From Klebsiella spallanzanii (GTDB lineage: Bacteria > Pseudomonadota > Gammaproteobacteria > Enterobacterales > Enterobacteriaceae), in contig NZ_CABGGS010000010.1 of the NCBI RefSeq assembly GCF_902158555.1, positions 1 through 49,536 of the forward strand: 49,536 nucleotides of DNA, in the 5' to 3' direction. The first letter of the stretch is position 1. Each line of letters begins with the position of its first letter. The translations under genes and the position numbers were made by a program. This document shows positions 9,051-17,633 of the stretch, piece by piece. The notes below the pieces were generated by a model, which did not search any database, was not told where the DNA came from, and saw only the letters and a list, made by a program, of their open reading frames with translations.

Positions 9051-9932
9051 TTATTTTTTATAACCAGTGATTCGGCACCACTCTTCTTTCTCGACGACAG
9101 GGTCAAGGACGAAGAGATCGGTATAGGCTTCACAAACGCTGTCAGCCTGGCTGGCGAGAATGCCGGAAAGGCCTAGCAGGCCACCTGTAACAGGCAGCAC
9201 GCTGATGAGTGGGGCTAGCTCGCGTAAGGGGCCAGCCAGGATGTTTGCGACCACCACGTCGGCTTTCATCGCCTCTGGCTGATCCTTGGGCAGATAGAGT
9301 TCCAGGCGTTCGGAAACGCCATTGCGCTCGGCATTATCGCGGCTGGCCTGAATGGCCTGCGGGTCAATATCAATGCCGATAGCTTTCGCTGCGCCCAGTT
9401 TTAGCGCTGCGATGGCCAGAATGCCGGAGCCGCAGCCAAAATCGATAATCGTCTTGCCTTCCAGATCGAGTCCATCCAGCCACTGCAGGCACATTGCGGT
9501 TGTGGGATGCGTCCCCGTACCGAAAGCGAGGCCGGGATCGAGCATTACGTTGACGGCGTTTTCATCCGGAACGTCGCGCCAGCTAGGGCAAATCCACAGA
9601 CGTTTCCCGAAACACATAGGGTGGAAGTTATCCATCCATTCGCGCTCCCAGTCTTTGTCTTCCAGCTGTTCAATTTTATGCACGAACCCGCTACCCAGAA
9701 GCGGGTGCTGTTCCAGGATTGCTACCACCTCTTTCATGTCAGTTTCTGCGTCAAACAGACCGATAACGTCAGTATCGCCCCACAGACGGGTTTCGCCCGG
9801 TAGAGGTTCGAATACTGGCGTATCGTGCGTGTCCTGGAAAGTAATGGAAACGGAACCCGCTTCCATCAGAGCATCACTCAGTTCTTCCGCGTTTGCACCG
9901 GTAGTATTCAGTTTCAGTTGGATCCATGGCAT
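9051..9932 (-). CDS. prmA: Ribosomal protein L11 methyltransferase
   Basis: This 293-aa SAM-dependent enzyme trimethylates the N-terminus and lysines of ribosomal protein L11. An N-terminal L11-binding domain ([12 protein letters not shown]...) is followed by a class I methyltransferase fold: SAM motif I is [20 protein letters not shown], the acidic ribose-binding motif is GIDIDPQA, and the catalytic-loop motif is [11 protein letters not shown]. Length equals E. coli PrmA. It begins 11 bases after panF, so the two are probably cotranscribed, as in E. coli. Confidence 0.97.
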   Translation of the reverse strand: MPWIQLKLNTTGANAEELSDALMEAGSVSITFQDTHDTPVFEPLPGETRLWGDTDVIGLFDAETDMKEVVAILEQHPLLGSGFVHKIEQLEDKDWEREWMDNFHPMCFGKRLWICPSWRDVPDENAVNVMLDPGLAFGTGTHPTTAMCLQWLDGLDLEGKTIIDFGCGSGILAIAALKLGAAKAIGIDIDPQAIQASRDNAERNGVSERLELYLPKDQPEAMKADVVVANILAGPLRELAPLISVLPVTGGLLGLSGILASQADSVCEAYTDLFVLDPVVEKEEWCRITGYKK

Positions 9933-9943
9933 GGCAAAACTCT

Positions 9944-11395
9944 TTATTTATCAGTAGTCAATACGGCGGCTTGTGGGACGGAGGAACCAAAACGGTTTCC
10001 GGCCAGGAAAGCCAACAAGCTTAACAGTAACGAGGGCACTATAGGGTGGAAGCCCAGGTACTGAATATTAAACGTGGCGAGAACAGCATACAGTACGCCG
10101 CCGACGATCATCGCGCTCAACGCGCCTTTCGCGTTTGCTCGTTCCCAGTACAAACCCAGAACCAGCGGCCATAAGAACACAGCCTCAAGGCCACCGAAGG
10201 CCAGCAGGTTGAGCCAGATAATCATCTCCGGCGGACGCCAGGCTGCCAGCATCATCAGGATCCCCAACACCAACGTGGTGATCGTTGAGATCCGCTTTAG
10301 CTTCTGCTCGTTATGCTTTTTCGTCGGTTGGGCGCTTAGCCAAAGATCTTTAATGATCGTAGCTGATGCCTGCAATAAATGGGCGTTAACGTTCGACATA
10401 ATTGCCGCCATTGGCGCCGCCAGAAACAGTCCAGCAGCCCACGGTGGCAGTACCTGCACCATTAGTGTCGGAATCACCTGATCCGGAACGGTCAGGTCAG
10501 GCAATACTGCTCTGCCCAGCGCCCCTGCGAGATGCATACCAAACATCAGAATGGCGACGACGATGGTGCCGATGATAATTCCGCGGTGAACCGCCTTACT
10601 ATCCTTATAAGAGATGCAGCGCACGGCGGTATGCGGCAGGCCGATAACGCCGAAGCACACCAGAACCCAGAAGGAAGTCATAAATGCCGGGGTGAGGATG
10701 TCATCAGCGCCGTGCGGCGATACCAGTTGCGGATCGATGTGTTGCAGCGTATCTACGGCATTATGCAATCCGCCCGCCGCATGCACGACGCCAACCAACA
10801 GGACAATTGTGCCGATCAGCATGACCATGCCTTGCATCGTGTCGTTGAGGACGCTGGCGCGGAAGCCACCGAAGGCGGTGTATAACGCGATAGTGATACC
10901 GAAGATCAGCAGACCCGTTTCATACTTAATACCGGCGGCAGTTTCTAACAGGCGGGCACCGCCGATAAACTGTACGGCGATCGCCCCGACAAAAGCGACC
11001 AGCAGACTAACGCTGGCGATCCAGACGACCGCGCGGCTTTGGTAGCGCGCCTGTAGCATGTCGTTCAGGGTAATCGCGTTGTATCGTCGCGCCAGGATGG
11101 CGAATTTCTTGCCGAGGATCCCCAATGACAGCCAGATCGTCGGCACCTGGATCATGGCCAGTAATACCCAGCCAAGCCCGTATTTATAGGCGGCTCCTGG
11201 CCCGCCAATAAATGAACTGGCGCTGATATAGGTGGCGGTGAGCGTCATTGCAAGAACGAAGCCGCCCATTGAGCGGCTACCGAGAAAATATTCACTGAGA
11301 AAGCTACCGCTGCTGCGCTTGCGCATCGCGTAAAACGATAGACCGAATACCACTAACAGGTAAACGAGCAGCACAACGATGATTTCAAACTGCAT
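9944..11395 (-). CDS. panF: Sodium/pantothenate symporter
   Basis: This 483-aa sodium:solute symporter imports pantothenate, the vitamin precursor of coenzyme A, across the inner membrane. It has about 13 hydrophobic segments and SSS-family signatures, including [22 protein letters not shown] near the N-terminus and the central [13 protein letters not shown]. Length matches E. coli PanF. Its start overlaps the end of yhdT by 11 bases, indicating translational coupling, and prmA follows. CoA supply fits the nearby acetyl-CoA carboxylase genes in the E. coli order. Confidence 0.96.
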   Translation of the reverse strand: MQFEIIVVLLVYLLVVFGLSFYAMRKRSSGSFLSEYFLGSRSMGGFVLAMTLTATYISASSFIGGPGAAYKYGLGWVLLAMIQVPTIWLSLGILGKKFAILARRYNAITLNDMLQARYQSRAVVWIASVSLLVAFVGAIAVQFIGGARLLETAAGIKYETGLLIFGITIALYTAFGGFRASVLNDTMQGMVMLIGTIVLLVGVVHAAGGLHNAVDTLQHIDPQLVSPHGADDILTPAFMTSFWVLVCFGVIGLPHTAVRCISYKDSKAVHRGIIIGTIVVAILMFGMHLAGALGRAVLPDLTVPDQVIPTLMVQVLPPWAAGLFLAAPMAAIMSNVNAHLLQASATIIKDLWLSAQPTKKHNEQKLKRISTITTLVLGILMMLAAWRPPEMIIWLNLLAFGGLEAVFLWPLVLGLYWERANAKGALSAMIVGGVLYAVLATFNIQYLGFHPIVPSLLLSLLAFLAGNRFGSSVPQAAVLTTDK

Positions 11396-11627
11396 CGTTA
11401 TCCTCCAGAGAGATATCGCGGAAGATGAAACGCACCATTGCCCAGCACAGCAGAATAAATAACAGCGGTACCAGCAGGCAGGCCATTTCGAACCAGTGCG
11501 GCAGGCCGGTTATGCCAATACCGACGCCCGGTAGATAGGCAGCAGCCAGCCAGGCGGCAAGATAGAGGAGAGTTAGCCACAGCGCCCAGCGCGCTTCTTT
11601 ATGGGCCTGAACAAACCTTTTGTCCAT
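11385..11627 (-). CDS. yhdT: Small inner-membrane protein YhdT
   Basis: This 80-aa membrane protein has two predicted transmembrane helices (WALWLTLLYLAAWLAAAYLPG and MACLLVPLLFILLCWAMVRFIF) and an acidic C-terminus. I chose ATG 11627, which gives MDKRFVQAHKEARWAL as in E. coli YhdT, over the longer open frame to 11723. It overlaps panF by 11 bases, and proteins of this family are thought to be small partners of PanF-like symporters, though the role is unproved. In E. coli yhdT follows accC directly; here about 8 kb of sugar genes intervene. Confidence 0.9.
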   Translation of the reverse strand: MDKRFVQAHKEARWALWLTLLYLAAWLAAAYLPGVGIGITGLPHWFEMACLLVPLLFILLCWAMVRFIFRDISLEDNDAV

Positions 11628-11722
11628 GGAAGGGGTCTTCCTTATGGTGGTGAAACATGAAGCGGGCAATTCTACGGCAATAGCCAGGATGGGGAAAACA
11701 ATCTGACAGGAAATATTCGCCA

Positions 11723-12682
11723 TCAGCGCTGGTTGCGCAGGAAATCCTCGATATCAGTAAGGGAAGATATCCCTTCCATTGGCCCTTGCTGCGTGACGGC
11801 GATTGCCGCACTTGCGTTAGCGTAATCCAGCGCTTTTTCGGCAGTCTCGCCCGCCAGAAATAGCGTAACAAAAGTGGCGCCGAAGCAGTCTCCTGCACCT
11901 GTAGGGTCAACGCTTTCCGTACAATAGCCGGGAAGGTGCAAGGTTTGCAGCTCACCGTTTTTCAGCCGGTAGTAGCTGGCTCCGTTTTGTGCACGTTTTA
12001 CGACGACATGCTTCACGCCAGAGCGCAGTAAATCGCTGACAATGTGCTCTTCCTTTAGATTTTTGTGCCGGGCGAAAAAAGGCAGTTCATTTTCATCTGG
12101 CAAGAAAATATCTGTATATTCAATTAGATAATCAAATGCCTGCTCCATCTCCGGTATATTGAGCATCTCTTTACGAATATTGGGATCAAAAGAAACGGTA
12201 CCGCCTGCCGCCTTGATCGCCATCATTGCTTTGCGCGTGGCATCAATCATACGGAACGAAAAAAGTGATGAGCCCATAATGTGGATATGTTGGCACTGCT
12301 GCAGTAACTCTTTATCAATATGCTTATCGGTGAACAGGCCGCAGGCGCTGTCGGGAATATTAAAGATAAAGTCTCGTTCCTGCGGGCTATGGTAGCTAAC
12401 AAACGCGGTTCCGGTGACGGCATTATTCATAATGTGAATGCCGTCGACAATCACCCCTTCATGACGCAGACGTTCAATATTCAAATGACCAAAATCATCA
12501 TTACCCACGCAGCCGAAAACCATCGCCCGATGGCCTAATTTGGCTGCCTGCGCGGAGAAAATAGCAGGAGCGCCGCTGGGAAACGGGCCAATGAATTCGC
12601 CGGGGCGGGTAAATTCCTGCTGTGGGTTTCGGGATAAAAACTCCACCAGAAGTTCACCGATCGTACAGATGGTTAGTGTCAC
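11723..12682 (-). CDS. PfkB-family sugar kinase (copy 1), substrate unknown
   Basis: This 319-aa ribokinase/PfkB-family kinase has an N-terminal TIGELLVEF strand, a GPFPSGAPAIF substrate-lid region, CVGNDDFG and DFIFNI motifs, SFDPNIRKEML mid-protein, and the C-terminal ATP/anion-hole motif DPTGAGDCFG with catalytic base Asp265. I chose GTG 12682, preceded by GAGGG at 5-base spacing, because the longer frame overlaps the upstream regulator. It starts 10 bases after the DeoR-family gene and should be cotranscribed. It is clearly paralogous to the kinase at 17634 (same length, all motifs shared). Tagatose-kinase-like proteins share this TIGE-I-LVE pattern, but substrate is inference only. Confidence 0.87.
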   Translation of the reverse strand: MTLTICTIGELLVEFLSRNPQQEFTRPGEFIGPFPSGAPAIFSAQAAKLGHRAMVFGCVGNDDFGHLNIERLRHEGVIVDGIHIMNNAVTGTAFVSYHSPQERDFIFNIPDSACGLFTDKHIDKELLQQCQHIHIMGSSLFSFRMIDATRKAMMAIKAAGGTVSFDPNIRKEMLNIPEMEQAFDYLIEYTDIFLPDENELPFFARHKNLKEEHIVSDLLRSGVKHVVVKRAQNGASYYRLKNGELQTLHLPGYCTESVDPTGAGDCFGATFVTLFLAGETAEKALDYANASAAIAVTQQGPMEGISSLTDIEDFLRNQR

Positions 12683-12692
12683 AGATGCCCTC

Positions 12693-13526
12693 TTATTGCT
12701 GCATTTTTTCGCGGTTCGACCAGGTGAAGCAGTTGTTATTAGTGTACAAAGTAGCGAAATCCGCATCGCTTAATTGTTGCTGATATTGTTCGCTAATGCT
12801 GTCACTGGCGATCACATTTTCCACTTCATTGAGATGGCCTATAGAGGACGTCGCCATGCCAGCCGCCGTTGTGAGCAGTATGGTTTTATTGCGGGAATGA
12901 TCGAAACAGTGTCGGCATGCCACCGCCAGCTCGGGGATAGTGATGCCCAACGTACCATCGGCGTCGATACTGTTTATTTCCAGAATGCTGTGGGTAATGG
13001 TGTGGTGCAAAAATGCCTGCTCCAGAGATCTACCGACTAGCACCCCTTCAGGACGCAGCATTTCACTGCCGACGAGAATAATTTCGCCATCAATAAACTG
13101 ATTTGCCAGCAGGGCGCTTTCCGGATCGTTGGTGATCAGGCGAATTTTTTTCAGCTCGTTGAGCAGCGGTACGATCTTACGGCAAATGGCGCCATGGCCG
13201 AGAAACAGCGTATCGCGATCGCGTATTAACCGCATACCGTGCCGGGCTATCTCCATCTGCAGCGCATGGCTCGGTATGGCCACTTGTACAGGTGTTTCAG
13301 GTTCTGTTGTGAGCTGTTGCGTTGAGATAGCTCCGCCAAAAGAACGTTTGAGATAACCCTGTTGCTCCAGATAGCTCAGATCACCGCGAATAGTGACGCC
13401 GGAAACGCCCAGCTGAGCTGAGAGTTCGTCAACTTTTATTTCCCCTTGGGCGCTGACGATTTCGGCGATTTTTAGCCTGCGTTTCAGCAGATTAGATGAT
13501 TTTCTGGGCACGGTAATACTCGTCAT
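12693..13526 (-). CDS. DeoR-family transcriptional regulator of the sugar locus
   Basis: This 277-aa regulator has an N-terminal winged HTH at about residues 15-70 (RLKIAEIVSAQGEIKVDELS, SGVTIRGDLSYLEQQGYL, FGGA), the DeoR signature. A C-terminal sugar-phosphate sensor domain (DeoRC) follows with LFLGHGAICRKIVPLL and NKTILLTTAAGM. Such repressors usually sense a phosphorylated sugar intermediate. It is divergent from the ABC transporter operon and directly upstream of kinase copy 1. Direct repeats 41-76 bases and 174-217 bases upstream of its start are candidate operators. The ATG at 13526 has AGG five bases before it. Confidence 0.9.
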   Translation of the reverse strand: MTSITVPRKSSNLLKRRLKIAEIVSAQGEIKVDELSAQLGVSGVTIRGDLSYLEQQGYLKRSFGGAISTQQLTTEPETPVQVAIPSHALQMEIARHGMRLIRDRDTLFLGHGAICRKIVPLLNELKKIRLITNDPESALLANQFIDGEIILVGSEMLRPEGVLVGRSLEQAFLHHTITHSILEINSIDADGTLGITIPELAVACRHCFDHSRNKTILLTTAAGMATSSIGHLNEVENVIASDSISEQYQQQLSDADFATLYTNNNCFTWSNREKMQQ

Positions 13527-13752
13527 TGGCCTGCAATGGCTGACACTATAGCGGTATGCCTTTTTCTTTGAAAGTTATCCGTAGGGAAGTATTTGAAAGT
13601 TAAGGAGGGGTCTGGAGTATCATTTTTGCGGTGTGAAACAGCGTAACCAATTGAAATTACTGTTTTTATCAAATTCAACTCTTTATGGTTAAACTTTTGT
13701 TTTGTAAGTTATGTGGAAAAATAAATTACATTTTGTAAGTTATTTTCCATCA

Positions 13753-13796
13753 TTTGAGCTACCTCACGCTTTTTTGCCTGCTCATTGTGCTAATTT
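13753..13796 (+). promoter_or_regulatory. Predicted CRP-dependent promoter of the ABC operon
   Basis: TTTGA-N6-TCACG at 13753-13768 matches 8 of 10 bases of the CRP core TGTGA-N6-TCACA. The extended -10 TGCTAATTT ends at 13796, which places the CRP centre near -42 from an expected start around 13803. That is class II activator spacing, and no good -35 is needed. Prediction by eye only. Confidence 0.45.
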
Positions 13797-13854
13797 GCTT
13801 TCAAAATGAAAATACAACATGATTTAGCCTTCGTTTTGTAAGAGCAGGGGCTGG

Positions 13855-13896
13855 AACAAGCGTTGGAATGCTTGTCGTTGCAAACCAACGCTTGTT
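13855..13896 (+). repeat. 12-bp perfect inverted repeat in the leader of the ABC operon
   Basis: AACAAGCGTTGG (13855-13866) and CCAACGCTTGTT (13885-13896) are exact reverse complements separated by 18 bases. It lies 148 bases before the binding-protein start and, if transcription starts near 13803, inside a leader of about 240 nt. No T tract follows, so it is not a simple terminator. It may be an operator or an RNA hairpin. Confidence 0.7.
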
Positions 13897-14043
13897 GCAG
13901 AAGGTCCGGGCAGGGGAGCGTTATCCAGCGTTTCATTGCCACTATTCCATGGTCGGGGGCTATTTGTTCGACGCAGTTCACTGGCGGCAGTGGAGGCTCA
14001 TTTTAGCCGCAACTAACCCTACAATAACAATGAGGATGTATTG

Positions 14044-14934
14044 ATGAATAAGTTTAAATTACCCGGTTTGGCCATGCTGGTGGGGCTGGCTATTTTTTCT
14101 CAGAGCACTTTTGCTAAAGAGTATAAAATAGGTGCATCCTTGTTGACGCAGCAGCATCCTTTTTATATTGACCTTGCCAATGCGATGAAGGATGAAGCGA
14201 AAAAAGATAACGTTGATTTAAGCATTTCGATTGCCAATCAGGATCTTAATAAGCAGCTTTCTGATGTCGAAGATTTTATTACGAAAAAAATGGATGCCAT
14301 TATTATTTCTCCTGTTGACTCTAAAGGCGTCCAGGCTGCAATTATTAAAGCTGATAAAGCCGGTATTCCGGTTATTACCGTTGACGTTGCCGCTGAGGGG
14401 GTACCGGTTATCGCGCATGTTGCGACCGATAACTATGCAGGAGGCGTCGAGGCCGGTAAATTAATGGGGAAACTGCTCGATGGTAAAGGCACAGTAGCGA
14501 TTATTAGCTATCCAGCATTGCAATCCGTTGTCGATCGTGTTGAAGGATTTAAAAAGGGATTGACGGATACGCCGGATATCAAAGTTGTAGCGGAACAGCC
14601 GGGAATTACACGTGCCGACGCATTAACCGCAGCACAGAATATTATGCAGGCTAATAAGAACCTTAGTGGCCTGTTTGGTTTTGGTGACGATGCGGCGCTG
14701 GCTGCGGTGATTGCCGCGAAATCGGCCCGTAATGAGAATATCAAAATTATTGGTTTTGATGGCATGAAAGAGGCGCGAGATGCCGTAGATAGTGATAAAA
14801 CGTTCGCGGCCGTAATTCGTCAGTATCCCGATAAAATGGGGGCTAAAGCCATCGATGCTGCTGTTGACCATCTGAATGGCAAGCCCGTTGATAAGCTCAT
14901 TCCTGTTCAGCCCGGGGTGTATACCGGGAAATAA
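14044..14934 (+). CDS. Periplasmic sugar-binding protein, ribose type
   Basis: This 296-aa solute-binding protein of the ribose/galactose (Peripla_BP_4) family captures a sugar for the ABC importer encoded next. The signal peptide MNKFKLPGLAMLVGLAIFSQSTFA precedes KEYKIGASLLTQQHPFY. Lobe motifs include FITKKMDAIIISPVDSKGVQ, IPVITVDVAAEG, HVATDNYAGG and FGFGDDAALAAV, IIGFDGMKEARDAV. I chose ATG 14044, which has AGGA seven bases upstream, rather than the TTG at 14041. It is the first gene of the five-gene plus-strand operon. The ligand cannot be read from the sequence. Confidence 0.93.
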   Translation: MNKFKLPGLAMLVGLAIFSQSTFAKEYKIGASLLTQQHPFYIDLANAMKDEAKKDNVDLSISIANQDLNKQLSDVEDFITKKMDAIIISPVDSKGVQAAIIKADKAGIPVITVDVAAEGVPVIAHVATDNYAGGVEAGKLMGKLLDGKGTVAIISYPALQSVVDRVEGFKKGLTDTPDIKVVAEQPGITRADALTAAQNIMQANKNLSGLFGFGDDAALAAVIAAKSARNENIKIIGFDGMKEARDAVDSDKTFAAVIRQYPDKMGAKAIDAAVDHLNGKPVDKLIPVQPGVYTGK

Positions 14935-14948
14935 AAAAAGAACGCTAT

Positions 14949-15011
14949 CGTAAACATTATTGTCCCTATCTTCAGGTTGTGCCCCTTTGCCAGCCTGAAG
15001 ATCGCGTTTAC
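14949..15011 (+). repeat. Intercistronic hairpin after the binding-protein gene
   Basis: ATCTTCAGG (14968-14976) and CCTGAAGAT (14994-15002) pair perfectly over a 17-base loop. An outer GTAAAC/GTTTAC pair flanks them. There is no T tract. Hairpins at this place in ABC operons often protect the abundant binding-protein mRNA and lower downstream expression; that role is inferred. Confidence 0.55.
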
Positions 15012-15122
15012 TTTCTGAATAATAATGTATTTCGATTATTTACCTCTGTTGTTGGCAATATATCTGCCATGTAAATCACACAAGTATATTTACGATGTTT
15101 TTACTATGGTGTTGAGGTGGTT

Positions 15123-16622
15123 ATGACGGACGTTGTCCTGGAAGTCTCCCATGTGGCTAAAATTTTTGGTCACGTTCAGGCTCTGAAAGATATCACGCTC
15201 TCTATTCGTAAAGGGCGCGTTCATACCTTATTGGGTGAAAATGGAGCAGGAAAATCGACATTGATGAAAATTCTTGCTGGTGTTTATCCACCCACGCAGG
15301 GAACCATTACGTTGCATGGTAGCCCTGTTACCATTAATAACCCGCAGCATTCACGAAAGCTTGGCATTGCGATTATTTTTCAGGAATTAAGCCTGAGCAA
15401 TAATATGACGGTCGCCGAGAATATCTATGCCAATAATGAGCCAATGCGTTTTGGCATTATCGACGACAGAAAAATGGTGGCTGACTGTCAGCGTTTATTA
15501 ACGGAGCTGGGGATCCCATTGAATGCCCATGACATGGTAGGCGATATGTCGATGGCGCAGCGTCAGCTGGTGGAGATCGCTAAAGCGTTAAGTTATCCCG
15601 CAGACGTCGTCATTATGGATGAACCTACATCATCACTGAGCGATAACGAAGCCGAAATTTTATTCAATATCATTGCGAAACTGACGCAGCGTGGCAGCGC
15701 GGTGATTTATATCTCGCACCGCATGGATGAAATCATGCGTATCTCTGACGATATTTCGGTCATTCGCGACGGCGAATATATCGCGACGCATGAGAAGAAA
15801 GATAGCCATATTCAGCAGCTTATTGCTCAGATGGTCGGGCGGGAGATGAAAAATATCTGGCCGCCGCGTATTGGTGAGAAACCGGACGCCAGCGTCACGC
15901 CAAGGCTGGAAACCAGGGCGCTGACGCATCCGGCCTTTTTTCATCAGATCGATTTTGCCGTGCGGCCCGGTGAAGTATTGGGTTTCTTCGGTCTGGTTGG
16001 GGCCGGTCGTTCCGATGTGATGAAGGCTATTTTCGGCATCGTTTCGTACCAGGGAGAGATCCTGATCGATGGCAAAAAAGTCGACATTCGTTCGCCGAAA
16101 CAGGCCATTGAGCATGGTATTGCGTTTGTGACGGAGAACCGCAAGGAAGAGGGGCTGGTGCTGATGCACGATGTGAATATGAATACGCACCACGTGGCTT
16201 TTCAGTATAACGCGTCGCGGCTGGGACTGATTAACCATCGGCAAGAAGAGCGGCGAACGCTTAAGTCAGTTGAGCTGATGAACACCAAAATTAACTCGAT
16301 CCACCAGCCGGTAAGCGCGTTAAGTGGTGGAAATCAGCAAAAGATCGTGTTGTCGAAATGGCTGGAAAAAACGCCGCGTATTTTAGTGCTTGATGAGCCG
16401 ACGCGCGGCGTGGATGTGGGGGCGAAATTTGAAATTTATAACGTTATTCGTCAACTGGCTGCCGCAGGGACGGCAATTATCCTTGTTTCGTCCGAACTGC
16501 CGGAAGTTATGGCGCTGAGCGATCGCCTGGTCGTTATGCGTAATAAAACCATTGCTGACATTTATCCGTGTGAAAACCTGACTCAGACACAGGTGATGAC
16601 CGCTGCAACAGGAGTACAGTAA
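15123..16622 (+). CDS. Sugar ABC transporter ATP-binding protein (double cassette)
   Basis: This 499-aa RbsA-type ATPase carries two fused nucleotide-binding domains that drive import of the sugar. The N-terminal half has Walker A GENGAGKST (residues 38-46), Walker B VVIMDEPTSSL and a modified signature MSMAQRQ. The C-terminal half has a degenerate Walker A GLVGAGRSD, an intact signature LSGGNQQK and Walker B ILVLDEPTRGVD, the usual asymmetry. I chose ATG 15123, with GAGG five bases upstream, over GTG 15117. Its stop abuts the permease ATG exactly (TAA then ATG). Confidence 0.94.
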   Translation: MTDVVLEVSHVAKIFGHVQALKDITLSIRKGRVHTLLGENGAGKSTLMKILAGVYPPTQGTITLHGSPVTINNPQHSRKLGIAIIFQELSLSNNMTVAENIYANNEPMRFGIIDDRKMVADCQRLLTELGIPLNAHDMVGDMSMAQRQLVEIAKALSYPADVVIMDEPTSSLSDNEAEILFNIIAKLTQRGSAVIYISHRMDEIMRISDDISVIRDGEYIATHEKKDSHIQQLIAQMVGREMKNIWPPRIGEKPDASVTPRLETRALTHPAFFHQIDFAVRPGEVLGFFGLVGAGRSDVMKAIFGIVSYQGEILIDGKKVDIRSPKQAIEHGIAFVTENRKEEGLVLMHDVNMNTHHVAFQYNASRLGLINHRQEERRTLKSVELMNTKINSIHQPVSALSGGNQQKIVLSKWLEKTPRILVLDEPTRGVDVGAKFEIYNVIRQLAAAGTAIILVSSELPEVMALSDRLVVMRNKTIADIYPCENLTQTQVMTAATGVQ

Positions 16623-17612
16623 ATGACTGAGAAAGCTATCTCTATACCAAATGAACGGAATTTGGCGACGAGCAATAGTTTCAAAAAGATCTTTAAACAA
16701 TATGGTGGGATCCTGAGTGGAATGATCGTGTTGATTATTCTCTTTAGCTTTCTGAATGATAGTTTCTTTACCAGTAATAATATCACCAATATTATTCTTC
16801 AGGTTTCTATTATCGCGATTACTGCGTACGGTATGACCTATGTTCTACTTCTTGGCGATATTGATTTATCCGTCGGATCCACCATTGCGCTGATTGGTAC
16901 TTTTGCCGCGCTTGGCGCATCCTGGGGGATCCCTTTTATTTTATTGATCCCGCTTTCTATCATTGCAGCACTGGTTCTTGGCATGATTAATGGCGGTCTG
17001 ACGGCTATCGCCGGGATACCTTCTTTTATTGTCACCGTCGCGACCATGGGGATTTTCCGCGGCATTGCCTATATTGTTACCGATGGTATGCCGATAATGA
17101 TTAAAGATAATGCCTTCCTCGCGTTAGGCAATAGCGAGTTTCTCTATATCCCTATCCCGATCTGGATTTTGTTAGTCCTGCTACTGGTTAATCATTTCGT
17201 TCTCACCAAAACGACCTTCGGTCGCAAGATTTATATCACCGGTGGAAATAAAGAGGCGGCCGTATATTCCGGAATTAACGTTATTCGTCTGAAAATTAAG
17301 GTCTTTATGATCACTGCCGTTTTGGCGGGTATCAGCGGTATGATTTTGGCATCACGTCTTTACTCCGGTCAGCCGAATGCGGCATTGAGTTATGAGCTGG
17401 ATGCCATTGCTGCGGCGGTTCTCGGCGGCACTAGCCTGAATGGAGGCTATGGCACGGTGGTCGGTACAATGATTGGTGCGTTGACCATTGGCGTAATTAA
17501 TAATGGCATGAACTTAATGAACGTTCCCTATTTCTATCAGATGGTGGTCAAAGGACTGGTCATTCTGATAGCGGTTTATGTCGATGTTAGAAATAAAAGA
17601 AAACGCGGCTAA
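16623..17612 (+). CDS. Sugar ABC transporter permease
   Basis: This 329-aa RbsC-type permease (BPD_transp_2) has eight to ten hydrophobic helices. It includes the family's LLGDIDLSVGSTIAL segment, NGGLTAIAGIPSFIVTVATMGIFRG, and the coupling region GGNKEAAVYSGINV with AAVLGGTSLNGGYGTV near the C-terminus. It forms the membrane pathway with the preceding ATPase. A GGAG motif lies 10 bases upstream of the ATG within the end of the ATPase gene, so translation is coupled. Confidence 0.94.
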   Translation: MTEKAISIPNERNLATSNSFKKIFKQYGGILSGMIVLIILFSFLNDSFFTSNNITNIILQVSIIAITAYGMTYVLLLGDIDLSVGSTIALIGTFAALGASWGIPFILLIPLSIIAALVLGMINGGLTAIAGIPSFIVTVATMGIFRGIAYIVTDGMPIMIKDNAFLALGNSEFLYIPIPIWILLVLLLVNHFVLTKTTFGRKIYITGGNKEAAVYSGINVIRLKIKVFMITAVLAGISGMILASRLYSGQPNAALSYELDAIAAAVLGGTSLNGGYGTVVGTMIGALTIGVINNGMNLMNVPYFYQMVVKGLVILIAVYVDVRNKRKRG

Positions 17613-17633
17613 ATATTTCAAGGAACTAATTGT

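Larger units (their letters stand above)
13527..14043. promoter_or_regulatory. Divergent control region of the sugar locus
   Basis: This 517-base region lies between the DeoR-family gene and the binding-protein gene. It contains direct repeats TTTGAAAGTTA at 13567-13577 and 13592-13602, TTTTGTAAGTTAT at 13700-13712 and 13731-13743, TTTTGTAAG at 13834-13842, and an inverted CTTTCAAAA at 13798-13806. It also has a CRP-like site (13753-13768), an extended -10 TGCTAATTT (13788-13796) and a 12-bp inverted repeat (13855-13896). An open frame at 13790-13981 on the minus strand lacks any support as a gene. Confidence 0.75.

Noticed and set aside
13790..13981. A 63-codon minus-strand frame in the sugar-locus control region
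   Set aside because: It has no ribosome site or similarity that I recognise and overlaps the predicted promoter and inverted repeat.
15660..16244. A 194-codon minus-strand frame inside the ABC ATPase gene
   Set aside because: It is fully covered by the ATPase gene, whose motifs fix the true frame.
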